Assembly: GCF_007991635.1 (NCBI RefSeq)
Contig: NZ_BJYS01000044.1
Coordinates: 1 to 64,000, forward strand
Direction of reading: 5' to 3'
Origin: Adhaeribacter aerolatus
Lineage (GTDB): Bacteria; Bacteroidota; Bacteroidia; Cytophagales; Hymenobacteraceae
DNA length: 64,000 bases
The translations under genes were made by a program, and so were the position numbers. The notes under the pieces were generated by a model that saw nothing but the letters and a program-made list of their open reading frames with translations, searched no databases and was not told where the DNA came from. Below, piece after piece: positions 27,488 to 36,355 of the stretch. Within the stretch, counting starts at the first letter, position 1; each line of letters begins with the position of its first letter.

Positions 27488-27980
27488 ATACTTTAATGCC
27501 CTTGCGGAGCCAAACCGACCAATATTTGTTATAAGTATGTACACTGTCGGTTGGCTGTTGCCGGGCGTTTACCACCAGAAAACCTTCGTTTTTCCAGCTA
27601 AATATACCGCCGTACAAATTGTGCACCTGCTTATAACCGGCCTTTTTCAACTTTTCGCCGGCTTCCTCACTCCGCACCCCTACCGCGCAATAAACCACTA
27701 CCCGGGCATTTTTAGGAATATTTTTTACCTGCGCAGGTTCGAAAGTATCGTAATTAAAAAAGCGGGCACCCGGCAAATGGCTTACGGCGTACTCGCGTGG
27801 CGAACGGATATCCAGCAGGTAAACCGGGGCCTTCTGCGCAACCAAATGGTTGAGAGTGGCGGCCGAAATTACCGGAACCGTATTTTTATACAAAAGCTTT
27901 AGCTTCTGGTCGTATAAAAACTGGCCAAAGCTTTGGTGACTTAAGAACATACATAAACCTATTAATACCCTGCTTAACAT
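27480..27980 (-). CDS. Exported rhodanese-like protein
   Basis: A 166-residue single-domain rhodanese with a short signal peptide (about 1-19, VLIGLCMFLSHQSFG). The sulfur-carrying Cys is in VVYCAVGVRSEEAG at about residue 100, and the approach motif LLDIRSPREYAVSHLPGA is intact. It is predicted to act in the periplasm, unlike its neighbour ArsS, whose radical-SAM chemistry is cytoplasmic. It lies 12 bases after arsS and overlaps the following transferase gene by 8 bases, so the cluster is one operon. Related rhodanese genes are known next to arsS in other bacteria. Confidence 0.85.
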   Translation of the reverse strand: MLSRVLIGLCMFLSHQSFGQFLYDQKLKLLYKNTVPVISAATLNHLVAQKAPVYLLDIRSPREYAVSHLPGARFFNYDTFEPAQVKNIPKNARVVVYCAVGVRSEEAGEKLKKAGYKQVHNLYGGIFSWKNEGFLVVNARQQPTDSVHTYNKYWSVWLRKGIKVYE

Positions 27981-27992
27981 AAATATTTGCCT

Positions 27993-29045
27993 TTAGGCAG
28001 TAGTGCCGCCGCAACTGGAACCTGCCCCGGCGGTACACCCGTAACAATGCTGGTTTAACACAATGTTCCGATTATTAAGCGCCGCTTCGTTAAAGGCACT
28101 AATATGCTGTGGGGCCGACGGCGATACTTTTAACTCCAGCATCTGGTTAAAATCACAATCGTATAAATAACCGTCCCAACCTACCGACAAAGTATTGCGG
28201 CACATAACATTAGCCGCTGCCGCCGGATTAAACGCCATTACCAGTTTTTCCATATAAGTTTCGTAATTATTGCTTTGGATTAAATAATCCAGAAACCGGC
28301 TGATGGGCAGGTTGGTGATGGCGAATAAATTATTAAAATCTACGCCGAACCCGGCTTTTAACTTTTTCTTAAACTCTAACTCCAGTCCGGCCTGTCTTGC
28401 GGGTAAAAAGGCGCCGGAGGGATTGTAAACCAAATCTAATATTAAGTCGCTTCCCTCCTGCCCGTACCCCACGGCATTCAGCATTTTTAGGGCTTTAATT
28501 GAATCTTCAAAAACGCCCTGCCCCCGCTGCGCATCGGTGCGCATGGCCGAAAAATAAGGCAACGAAGATATTACGTGCACGTTATGCGTCTTGTAAAACG
28601 CCGGTAAGTCGTGGTATTTTTTGTTTGCGACAATAATGGTGAGATTACACCGCACAATAATTTCCCGGCCCAGTTTACTTATTTCTTCTACAAACCACCT
28701 AAAATCCGGATTCATCTCAGGGGCGCCGCCGGTTATATCAACCGTACGTACCGAACTGGCCGCAATGGCCGTTAAACACTGCTGCATGGTAGCGCGGGTC
28801 ATTATTTCTTTGCGATCCGGACCGGCATCTACGTGGCAGTGCTTGCAAACCTGGTTACACATTTTACCTACGTTCACCTGGAAAATATCCAGGTGCGTAG
28901 GTTTTAACGGAAACAAGTTAAGGCCGCGCAATTTTTGGGTGAAAGCCGGAAACTGGCTGCCTTGTTGGGTAGCCTGGTTTAATACCTCCAGTTGAATCAG
29001 TGTATCGGCCAGTTGGTGATTACTCTTTTTTAAAGACTGCTGCAT
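27993..29045 (-). CDS. arsS: Arsenosugar biosynthesis radical SAM protein ArsS
   Basis: A 350-residue radical-SAM enzyme of the ArsS family (TIGR04167), thought to transfer the 5'-deoxyadenosyl group to dimethylarsenite. The 4Fe-4S motif is CNQVCKHCHVDAGPDR (CxxxCxxC) at about residue 63. The SAM-binding GGE-like segment is TVDITGGAPEMNPDFRW. The Cys-rich C-terminus HCYGCTAGAGSSCGGTTA is diagnostic of the family. Some relatives use selenocysteine, but all key positions here are Cys and no in-frame TGA is present. It lies 3 bases after the peroxidase-like gene. The methyltransferase ArsM, expected upstream in the pathway, is not in the window. Confidence 0.9.
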   Translation of the reverse strand: MQQSLKKSNHQLADTLIQLEVLNQATQQGSQFPAFTQKLRGLNLFPLKPTHLDIFQVNVGKMCNQVCKHCHVDAGPDRKEIMTRATMQQCLTAIAASSVRTVDITGGAPEMNPDFRWFVEEISKLGREIIVRCNLTIIVANKKYHDLPAFYKTHNVHVISSLPYFSAMRTDAQRGQGVFEDSIKALKMLNAVGYGQEGSDLILDLVYNPSGAFLPARQAGLELEFKKKLKAGFGVDFNNLFAITNLPISRFLDYLIQSNNYETYMEKLVMAFNPAAAANVMCRNTLSVGWDGYLYDCDFNQMLELKVSPSAPQHISAFNEAALNNRNIVLNQHCYGCTAGAGSSCGGTTA

Positions 29046-29048
29046 TCC

Positions 29049-29384
29049 TTACATCACAATTTCTTTTACTTTATTCATCATCTGCACGCCGTGTACCAAA
29101 GATGCCCCGCCCCGGATAGCCGCCGCCACGTGAATGGCTTCCATCATCTGGCCTTCGGTAGAACCTTTTTCCAAAGAATCTACGGTATAGGCATCAATGC
29201 AGTACGGGCACTGCACCGTATGCGCTACGGCCAGCGCTATTAAAGATTTTTCGCGGGCTGTCAGCTCGCCTTCGGCAAAAACCTCGCCGTAATAGCTAAA
29301 AAACTTCTCAGCCAATCCCGGCGAAAACTCACTGATATTGCCAAATTTCTTTAAGTCTTGTGGGTTATAATAAGTCTTTTCCAT
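29049..29384 (-). CDS. Arsenosugar-associated peroxidase-like (AhpD/CMD) protein
   Basis: A 111-residue carboxymuconolactone-decarboxylase/AhpD-fold protein of the type found next to arsS (TIGR04169). The redox motif is VQCPYCIDAYTVDSLEKG: both Cys of CxxC are present, but the His two residues beyond it in AhpD is a Tyr. I chose the ATG at 29384 (MEKTYYNPQDL); an upstream start at 29450 would add 22 unrelated hydrophobic residues. It may handle peroxide or act as a thiol partner in arsenosugar synthesis. It sits 3 bases upstream of arsS. Confidence 0.85.
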   Translation of the reverse strand: MEKTYYNPQDLKKFGNISEFSPGLAEKFFSYYGEVFAEGELTAREKSLIALAVAHTVQCPYCIDAYTVDSLEKGSTEGQMMEAIHVAAAIRGGASLVHGVQMMNKVKEIVM

Positions 29385-29492
29385 ATTTAATTTTGTATAG
29401 ATATTTTTTAGGTAAATAAATAGATACAACCAGTGTTGCCGCCAAAGCAAACGACACCGGAAATCTGAATAAAAAAGCAGTCTTAAAAAAGT

Positions 29493-30200
29493 TTAATAAA
29501 GAAAGGGAGGACCGCGGAAGCACAAGCTGCGGGTGTAAAAAAAAGGAAGACGAAAAGTTTCCGGATAGTTAAACCGGGTTGTTATTAGGCCTAGCAGTTG
29601 GCGGAAAAACCGGCGTAAGCCAGACCGGAATAATTTTTGCCGGAAAGCTTTGGCAAAAGCCCGGCTGTTGTTGAGGTCGGTATACTTGGCTAAAAAGTTT
29701 AAATCTGCCGCAGCAATGTCAAAAGCAGCCGCAATATCGGTTAGTACCCGGGCGGAATTCCAACGAATATGTTCAAAAGATGATTTACGCGTGAAGCTTG
29801 CTTGGGTTAAACCCAGCAGGTAAACGCCGCCCGAAGTATCCGGCCCCACCACAACCCCCTGTTCTTGGAGCTTGCTGGCCGCTCGCAAAATATCAGTTGG
29901 GGTAAGTTGCGGACAATCATTGCCGATGATTATTACTCGCTTAAAGCCAAGTGCGAAAAAATTGGCAAAGGCATTCTGTAACCGCTCACCAAAATTATTT
30001 CCTTTCTGCTCCGCCGACGAATAAATAAAGTAGGGTAAACCGGTACAGGCCAGTAGCTTATGACTATTCTGGATAAGCTTTTCGGCCACAGCCAATTGCT
30101 GGGCCGGGCTACCCTGCGGCAAAAAGTTTTTTTCCCGAACCTCTTCTGCAGCGGTACGGGTAAATAAAACCAGGGCAATATCAGAAAAGCGATGTGGCAA
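29493..30200 (-). CDS. Diverged DUF2064 family transferase
   Basis: A 235-residue protein with the DUF2064 core at about 1-165: an N-terminal ALVLFTRTAAEE, NFGERLQNAF, IIIGNDCPQLTP, VVGPDTSGGVYLLGL and IRWNSARVLTD. The KTRLA motif that follows the first strand in TIGR04282 proteins is lost. The last 60 residues are a basic, aromatic-rich extension (FRSGLRRFFRQLLG) without a known domain. It is the first gene of the arsenosugar-type operon and a distant paralogue of the last one (26888). It may have changed substrate or lost activity. The 108-base gap to the peroxidase-like gene holds no terminator. Confidence 0.75.
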   Translation of the reverse strand: MPHRFSDIALVLFTRTAAEEVREKNFLPQGSPAQQLAVAEKLIQNSHKLLACTGLPYFIYSSAEQKGNNFGERLQNAFANFFALGFKRVIIIGNDCPQLTPTDILRAASKLQEQGVVVGPDTSGGVYLLGLTQASFTRKSSFEHIRWNSARVLTDIAAAFDIAAADLNFLAKYTDLNNSRAFAKAFRQKLFRSGLRRFFRQLLGLITTRFNYPETFRLPFFYTRSLCFRGPPFLY

Positions 30201-30318
30201 AGAGATTTTAACGGAGAAATTATTTAAAGAAAGATACGTAAATCCAGGCTAAGTAACCGGTTTTATCCAGATTATTTACCACCATGTGTGTTCAGTAGTG
30301 CCGAAATTAAGTTTACGC

Positions 30319-31308
30319 CTATCTGAATTTCTCTTTTAAAATCTGGATTTCTACGGTAGGCGCTACTTTTTCGTACAAAATGCGGTGTACGGCTTCTGTT
30401 ATGGGCATACTTATCTTTAACTTCTGGTTAAGGGCATAGATGCTTTCTACCGCGTAATAACCTTCGGCTACCATGTTCATTTCGAACTGCGCCGATTTTA
30501 CGGTATAGCCCCGGCCAATCATGTTGCCAAAAGTCCGGTTGCGGCTAAACTGCGAATAAGCGGTTACGAGCAAGTCGCCGAGGTAAGCCGAGCCATTTAA
30601 GTCGCGGTTAACGGGCATTACGGCGTGCAGGAAACGGCCTATTTCCTGCATGGCATTCGACACCATAACGGCCTGGAAATTATCGCCGTAACCCAAGCCG
30701 TGGGCAATGCCGCACGCCAGGGCAATAATATTTTTCATGATAGCGGCGTACTCAATACCATCCAGATCATCGAGCGGCGATGCTTTTACGTAGCGGTTGC
30801 GCAGCAGGCCACAAAATTCCTCGGCGTGCGCCAAATCGTGGGAGCCAATGGTCAGGTACGATTGTTTTTCCAAAGCTACCTCTTCAGCGTGGCAAGGCCC
30901 CGCGATAATGCACTGGTGCGTAGCCGGCACACCAAAGGTATTTTCGAGGTAATCGGTAATTAACAAGTTTTGGTGCGGAATCATACCTTTTACGGCCGAC
31001 ACCAATATTTTGCCGGTAAATGCGTCGGCTGGTAATGGGGCTAAAGCGCTTTGAATAAAAGCTGCCGGCACGGCCAAAATAACCCAACGCACCTTTTCTA
31101 AACAGTTAATTAAATCGGTGGTAGGTTTAACGTAAGTTAGGTCGAAGTTTACGCCGCTTATATACCGGGGATTGTGATGGTACTTCAGTAAATGGACTAC
31201 ATCGTTCGGGTTTCGCAGCCACCAATTAACAGTTGATTTATTTTCGGATAATATTTTAACCAAAGCGGTGGCCCAGCTGCCACCGCCAATTACTGCTATT
31301 TTTTCCAA
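30319..31308 (-). CDS. gpsA: NAD(P)H-dependent glycerol-3-phosphate dehydrogenase
   Basis: GpsA reduces dihydroxyacetone phosphate to sn-glycerol-3-phosphate for phospholipid synthesis. The 329-residue protein begins with the Rossmann motif IAVIGGGSWATALVKIL, followed by VNWWLRN, AVKGMIP, IIAGPCHAEEVALEKQS and EYAAIMKNIIALACGIAHGLGYGDN (family core at about 190-215, with the catalytic Lys in MKN). It is the last gene of the sdaAB-tolC-adaptor-gpsA run; the gap to the adaptor gene is 14 bases. Confidence 0.95.
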   Translation of the reverse strand: MEKIAVIGGGSWATALVKILSENKSTVNWWLRNPNDVVHLLKYHHNPRYISGVNFDLTYVKPTTDLINCLEKVRWVILAVPAAFIQSALAPLPADAFTGKILVSAVKGMIPHQNLLITDYLENTFGVPATHQCIIAGPCHAEEVALEKQSYLTIGSHDLAHAEEFCGLLRNRYVKASPLDDLDGIEYAAIMKNIIALACGIAHGLGYGDNFQAVMVSNAMQEIGRFLHAVMPVNRDLNGSAYLGDLLVTAYSQFSRNRTFGNMIGRGYTVKSAQFEMNMVAEGYYAVESIYALNQKLKISMPITEAVHRILYEKVAPTVEIQILKEKFR

Positions 31309-31322
31309 ACCTGATTCTTTTC

Positions 31323-32717
31323 TTAATCTTCTTGTTCTTCTGATTCTTCGGTGCCACCGGTTTTGGCCAGGGAAGCTTCGTCTTTTACCACCACAAAACT
31401 ACCATCTTTTAATTGCCGCGACACCGCCCGGAATGGCCCTGAGATAACTTCATCGCCCTCTTTTAACCCACTTAAGATTTGAATATTATCGAAATCGCTG
31501 ATACCGGTTTTAACTTTTACCGCCTGGGCTTTACCATCGCGGTGTACAAATACAATTTCGTCAATCGGTTCATTTTCGTTAGGCCGTTCGGCTTCGGCGG
31601 CATTGTTGTTGCTCGTGTTCCGTATCTTGGTGCCGGCTTTGCCTTCCTCGGCCGTGCGCGTGGTTACGGCCGAAAGCGGCACCGACAAAACATTATTCCG
31701 CTTTTCGGTTATTATATCTACGGAAGCCGTCATGCCGGGACGGAATGGAGTAACCTGACGTTTGGCATCCATTAAATGTTTGTACGAATCGTTCAGCAAG
31801 CGGATGCGTACTTCAAATTCCGTTACAGCTTCCAGGGTAACCGCATCTTTGGCCGTGTTGGCAATCTGGGTGACCACACCCCGGAATTTCTCGTCCTTAC
31901 CCGAATAAGAATCTACTTCTACAATGGCCGAATCGCCGACGTTTACCCGGATAATATCGTTCTCGTTTACGTTTACCCGCACTTCCATCGAGTTCAGGTT
32001 GGCAATGCGCAATAATTCGGTACCGGCCATTTGCGAGGTACCCACCACCCGCTCGCCTACTTCTATGCTGAGTTTTGAAATGGTACCGCTTACCGGGGCG
32101 TAAATGGTAGTTTTGTTTAAATTTTTGCGCGATTCTTCTAAGCTCGCCAAGGCGCTTTGCAAATTATACTCGGCGGCGCGCACCCGTTGCCGGGCAGCTT
32201 CAATTTCCTGGCGGCTTACATCGTAAGAGGCCTTACTGGCTTCAAAATCGGCCTGCGAAATAACCTTTTGTTTAAATAAATCGGTGTTGCGCTTGTGGGT
32301 TAAGGCGGTTTGGGCGCTGTTGGCAATGGTCTGGGAAAGTTGCGCTTTGGCCTGGGCCAGGTTAGCCCGCTGGGTATTTACCTGAGCCTGCTGCATCTGT
32401 ACCACCGATACATAATTATCAGCCCGAATTTTTAATAGTAACTTTCCTTTCACCACCGAGTCGCCTTCTTCTACGTGTAATTCGGTTATCTCACCGGGTA
32501 CATCGGGGCTGATTTTTACTTCTACCTCGGGCTGCACTTTACCCGAAGCGCTTACCTTTTCAACAATATTCGTTTTTTTAACTTTAGCTACGGTTACTTC
32601 GGTACCTACCTTTTTACCTATCCAGCCGTTTTTCTTAGCCACAAAAGCTCCCAGCAACAGCAGGATTAATACAGCGCCTATTATATAAAATTTACGATTT
32701 GAGTTTTTGATAGCCAT
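31323..32717 (-). CDS. Efflux periplasmic adaptor (HlyD/MacA type)
   Basis: A 464-residue membrane-fusion protein. One N-terminal helix (about 10-27, FYIIGAVLILLLLGAF) anchors it in the inner membrane. Then come a barrel-sandwich half (ISPDVPGEITELHVEEGDSV), a coiled-coil hairpin at about 105-195 rich in Gln, Ala and Arg, the second barrel half (IYAPVSGTISKLSIEVGERV), and a beta-barrel domain with PFRPGMTASVDIIT. The C-terminal tail is acidic (EESEEQED). It most resembles MacA-type adaptors that work with ABC transporters. The TolC gene is 14 bases upstream, but no inner-membrane pump gene is in this operon or window. Confidence 0.9.
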   Translation of the reverse strand: MAIKNSNRKFYIIGAVLILLLLGAFVAKKNGWIGKKVGTEVTVAKVKKTNIVEKVSASGKVQPEVEVKISPDVPGEITELHVEEGDSVVKGKLLLKIRADNYVSVVQMQQAQVNTQRANLAQAKAQLSQTIANSAQTALTHKRNTDLFKQKVISQADFEASKASYDVSRQEIEAARQRVRAAEYNLQSALASLEESRKNLNKTTIYAPVSGTISKLSIEVGERVVGTSQMAGTELLRIANLNSMEVRVNVNENDIIRVNVGDSAIVEVDSYSGKDEKFRGVVTQIANTAKDAVTLEAVTEFEVRIRLLNDSYKHLMDAKRQVTPFRPGMTASVDIITEKRNNVLSVPLSAVTTRTAEEGKAGTKIRNTSNNNAAEAERPNENEPIDEIVFVHRDGKAQAVKVKTGISDFDNIQILSGLKEGDEVISGPFRAVSRQLKDGSFVVVKDEASLAKTGGTEESEEQED

Positions 32718-32731
32718 GTAGGTTAGTAATA

Positions 32732-34201
32732 TTAAAGCGACAAGGATTTACCCTGGTAAAAATCTAAAACCTTTAGTTTAAAGGTGTAATCGTATCTAGC
32801 TTGTATTAAATCGGTTTGGGCCCGAATAAAATTATTGCGGGCCACGTTAAACTCCGTTGGGTTTAATACGCCGTTGTTAAACCGGATCTCGGCATTTTTA
32901 AAAGTTTGCTCCAAAGCTTCCAGTTGGCGGCTGGTGGCGGCAAATTTCTTTTGCGCTGCCAGCGCATCGGCATAAGCTTGCTGAATATTCTGGCGCAACT
33001 GGTTGCGTACGATTTCGGTGTTCAGCACTGCGCTTTCATGATTGAGCCTCGCCCTGGCCACATTATTCCGGGTCTGCAAACCGTTTAAAATGGGTATGTT
33101 CAGGCTCAGGAAAAGGCTCTTCCCCTGGTTATCGGTAAGCTGATCCAGGAACGGGTATTTTTGGGCAACCTGATTAGGAACGTAAACAAACAACGGTTGC
33201 GTGCCGGCAGCATCGGAAAATCCCAGCGCCCTTTGGACAAAGGTATTGCTACCTAAATATAACGATCGAGCACTCGAATATTGGGTATTTAAATTGCCCC
33301 CCAAAGCCAGCCGCGGAAAGTACGCTCCCCGGGAAATTTCAATACCTTTCAAAGCACTGTTCACCCTTAATTCGGCGCTCCGCACTTCGGGCATATTCTG
33401 CTGGGCAATGCCGTAAACTTCTTCCGGATCAAAATTAATTATTTCTTGTCCCGGATCTTTAATATCGGGTTTTACCACTTCAAAATCCGTCACCTTCTTT
33501 AAATCCAGCAACTGCATTAACCGAAGTTCGGCAATATCTTTCTGATTTTGCGCATTAATAATAGCCAGTTCATCGGTAGCTACCTGCGACTGAATCTCCA
33601 GCACGTTGCTGCCGGCTACACTGCCGGCCCGAAATAATTTCTGTGTCCGTTCGGCCTGCTGCTGCGAACTGCTTAACTGTACCTTCGCGTTTTCGAGCAA
33701 AGCATCGCTGTATATAATTTGTAAATAAGCCGCTACTACATCCAAAATCAGGTTATTCTGCGCCGTCGTAATATCGGTTTCGGCAGCTTCCTTATTCAGG
33801 CGGTTTTGTTTAATAGTATTCTGAATCTGAAACCCGTTAAATAAAGGCACGCTGGAAGAAACTGAGAAATTAGCCGATTGAATTTGCTGCGTGGTAAAGG
33901 TATTTTCGGTCGGGTCGATGGAGCGCCCAAAGTTAAATCCGTAGTTAGTCGAACCATTTAAGGAGGGCAACATATTGGCGCGGGCTCCTTTCAGGTTAAT
34001 ATCTGTTAACCGGGCATCGAGCTGTCGCTGCTTTACCTGTAGGTTGTTTTTTAGGGCGTAATCAATACACTCAGGCAAAGTCCAGGTGGTTTTGGTTACC
34101 TGCTGCGTCTGGGGCTGATTTTGGGCCAGTACCGGCCGGGTAAACAGCAGGCCCGCCGAAAGCAGCCACAGCGGCATGATTTTTTTGGTATAGGTTAACA
34201 T
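32732..34201 (-). CDS. TolC family outer membrane protein
   Basis: A 489-residue outer-membrane efflux channel. The signal peptide (about 1-26, LLSAGLLFTRPVLA) is followed by WTLPECIDYALKNNLQVKQR, the usual TolC N-terminus, and two repeated outer-membrane efflux domains (about 40-225 and 265-485), each with long helices and barrel strands (SLNGSTNYGFNFGRS; RLALGGNLNTQYSS). It pairs with the adaptor gene 14 bases downstream. Upstream it is only 3 bases from sdaAB, so a metabolic gene and an efflux pair share one transcript. Confidence 0.93.
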   Translation of the reverse strand: MLTYTKKIMPLWLLSAGLLFTRPVLAQNQPQTQQVTKTTWTLPECIDYALKNNLQVKQRQLDARLTDINLKGARANMLPSLNGSTNYGFNFGRSIDPTENTFTTQQIQSANFSVSSSVPLFNGFQIQNTIKQNRLNKEAAETDITTAQNNLILDVVAAYLQIIYSDALLENAKVQLSSSQQQAERTQKLFRAGSVAGSNVLEIQSQVATDELAIINAQNQKDIAELRLMQLLDLKKVTDFEVVKPDIKDPGQEIINFDPEEVYGIAQQNMPEVRSAELRVNSALKGIEISRGAYFPRLALGGNLNTQYSSARSLYLGSNTFVQRALGFSDAAGTQPLFVYVPNQVAQKYPFLDQLTDNQGKSLFLSLNIPILNGLQTRNNVARARLNHESAVLNTEIVRNQLRQNIQQAYADALAAQKKFAATSRQLEALEQTFKNAEIRFNNGVLNPTEFNVARNNFIRAQTDLIQARYDYTFKLKVLDFYQGKSLSL

Positions 34202-34204
34202 GGG

Positions 34205-34879
34205 TTATTCTATATTAGGGATGTAGGTAATATTTTTGATCCAGCTTAAATGCCGGATATATTCGAGCGTTAAAGGTTTCAGGGCGGTATCCATTTCGAT
34301 AAACTGGCGGGCTTCCTGGTTCCTGCCGCGCCGCGAAACGGTCATGGTGGCAATATTACAATCGTCGTGAGCAATTACATCGGCTATAAAAGCAATGCTG
34401 CCTTTTACATCGTTGGCCTGAATTATTATGGTATGTAAATTGGCCGAGAAATCCGAAGGAAAACCATCTACTTCTACAATCCGGATAACGCCGCCGCCCC
34501 GGCTCTGGCCCACTACTTCTACCTGCCGGTTGCCACTGCTTAGGTTTAGTTTTAAAGTATTGGGGTGCATAGCCGAAGCATTGCCTACCGATTTAAATGT
34601 ATATTTTAATTTGGCTTCGTCTGCGTAACGAAATGATTCTTTTATCCGAAGGTCGTCGGTTTTAAAATCGAGTAAACCCGCAATTACAGCCCGGTCAGAG
34701 CCGTGGCCTTCGTAAGTTCGGGCAAAAGAGTTATAGAAAGTAATTTCGGCCGTTTCGGGCTGGCAACCCAATATCCGGATGGCAGCCCGCGCAATGCGCA
34801 CCACCCCCGCCGTGTGGGAACTGGATGGCCCAATCATGATTGGACCAATCATATCGAATATGCTGCTTTTTTCAGCCAT
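34205..34879 (-). CDS. sdaAB: L-serine ammonia-lyase, iron-sulfur type, beta subunit
   Basis: The beta subunit of the two-subunit Fe-S L-serine dehydratase, which deaminates serine to pyruvate. The 224-residue protein starts with the family signature IFDMIGPIMIGPSSSHTAG and continues with FYNSFARTYEGHGSDRAV. An ACT-like regulatory domain occupies about residues 148-222 (TIIIQANDVKGSIAFIADV, then CNIATMTVSRRGRNQEA). The alpha subunit, which binds the cluster, is not nearby. It is the first gene of the operon with tolC, the adaptor and gpsA, and is divergent from the tryptophan dioxygenase gene. Confidence 0.92.
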   Translation of the reverse strand: MAEKSSIFDMIGPIMIGPSSSHTAGVVRIARAAIRILGCQPETAEITFYNSFARTYEGHGSDRAVIAGLLDFKTDDLRIKESFRYADEAKLKYTFKSVGNASAMHPNTLKLNLSSGNRQVEVVGQSRGGGVIRIVEVDGFPSDFSANLHTIIIQANDVKGSIAFIADVIAHDDCNIATMTVSRRGRNQEARQFIEMDTALKPLTLEYIRHLSWIKNITYIPNIE

Positions 34880-35151
34880 GTCCCATTTATATATAACTCT
34901 ACAATATTCAGAAAATTATGGTAAATATTTAGCATGAATCTGTTTTTTGTAGCTAAACGGCGATTTTTTGCCGGTAAATGGCGCCATTGCTAAAGATGCA
35001 GCTCTCTTATTAATACCGTTTATACCATTTGGTTAACACCATATCCCGGAAAGATGCTTAAAAATATACAAAGGTTGCCTGCCACTTCTTAAACTAAATA
35101 TTATTTTGTTAGTATGTTTACAGCAAAATAAGCCTAAAACCCAAATAGCAC

Positions 35152-36114
35152 ATGGAACAGGAGTTTAAACCGGAGGTGTTGGAGCATCTTAGAAGATTGG
35201 AGAAAAAATATAATGCCCTCGGCCAGGATTTGGCACACTACCTGGAAGGCTTGTATTACGCCGATTTTACGAACTATTGGGACTATATTCATTTGGATAC
35301 CTTACTAAGTCTGCAAACACCGCGCACGAATATTCCGGACGAAAAGGTATTTATTGTTTATCACCAGATTACCGAACTTTACTTTAAGCTTTGCTTAAAC
35401 GAATACGAGCTCATTGGCAAAGACACGCACCTAACGGCCAGCACCTTAATTATGCGCCTGCAACGCATCAACCGTTACTTCGAGAACCTGATTGATTCTT
35501 TTGATGTGATGGTAGACGGCATGGATCCGAAGCAATTTCTGCAATTCCGGATGTCGCTGATGCCGGCCAGCGGTTTTCAATCAGTACAGTTCCGGATGAT
35601 AGAAATTTGCGCCACCGATTTGCGTAACCTCGTTGATAAGGAAAAACGCAAAGCCATGGGCTTACAAACCACCCACGACGAATTAATGGGCTGCATTTAC
35701 TGGAAAGCCGGCGCCACCCAGGAGGAAGACAATACCAAAACGTTAACCCTGCTGCAATTTGAAGAAAAATATACCGACTTTTTAATGCATCATGCCCTGG
35801 CCTACGAAAATAAAAATGTATGGGCCAAATTTAAAGAATTACCCCTGGAAGACCAGGAAAACCCTAAGCTAATCAGGATTTTAAAAGAAAACGACGCCAA
35901 CATAAATGTAAACTGGCCCTTAATGCATTATAAATCGGCGGTGCGGTATTTGCAGCGGCAAGCCGGCGCTTTACCGGCCACCGGCGGCACCAATTGGCGG
36001 CAATATTTACCCCCCAAATTTCAAAAAAGAATATTCTATCCCGAAATATGGACCGAACAGGAAATAGACGATTGGGGTAAAGGCTGGGTAGAAAAGGTGT
36101 TGGAAGATTTGTAG
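35152..36114 (+). CDS. Tryptophan 2,3-dioxygenase family protein
   Basis: A 320-residue heme enzyme opening the indole ring of tryptophan to N-formylkynurenine, first step of the kynurenine pathway. Motifs include YYADFTNYWDYIHLDTLLSL, FIVYHQITELYFKLCLNE (substrate-pocket helix), MPASGFQSVQFRMIE and, near the C-terminus, YLQRQAGALPATGGTNW with the GGT loop that binds the amino acid. The protein is slightly longer than short bacterial forms. No other kynurenine genes are adjacent. The 272-base gap shared with divergent sdaAB has no full promoter match. Confidence 0.9.
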   Translation: MEQEFKPEVLEHLRRLEKKYNALGQDLAHYLEGLYYADFTNYWDYIHLDTLLSLQTPRTNIPDEKVFIVYHQITELYFKLCLNEYELIGKDTHLTASTLIMRLQRINRYFENLIDSFDVMVDGMDPKQFLQFRMSLMPASGFQSVQFRMIEICATDLRNLVDKEKRKAMGLQTTHDELMGCIYWKAGATQEEDNTKTLTLLQFEEKYTDFLMHHALAYENKNVWAKFKELPLEDQENPKLIRILKENDANINVNWPLMHYKSAVRYLQRQAGALPATGGTNWRQYLPPKFQKRIFYPEIWTEQEIDDWGKGWVEKVLEDL

Positions 36115-36355
36115 CTAATTCTTCGTTCCCTTCTAAAGTTTTATGTTTACTGTATTATTGTGTAAAGCTAGGCATTTGAGGTTTAGCTGGCTTTGAATTT
36201 ATTCCTGGCCCTTTACGTTTATGAGAAATATCCCAGCTGTCGTTTTTTAAATATTTATATACTCATTTGCCCTGCCCATTTAGAAGAAAAAACAGCAGGA
36301 TTTTAAGTTTAATAAAATAATCAATTTAAGGTTAACTGCCTTACACGATTAACCC

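Noticed and set aside
27993-29045. Possible selenocysteine in ArsS or the CMD protein
   Set aside because: The key positions are Cys codons and no in-frame TGA occurs before the stop, so neither is a selenoprotein here.
29385-29450. Longer start of the peroxidase-like protein at 29450
   Set aside because: The added residues are hydrophobic and unrelated; MEKTYYNPQDL at 29384 matches the family.
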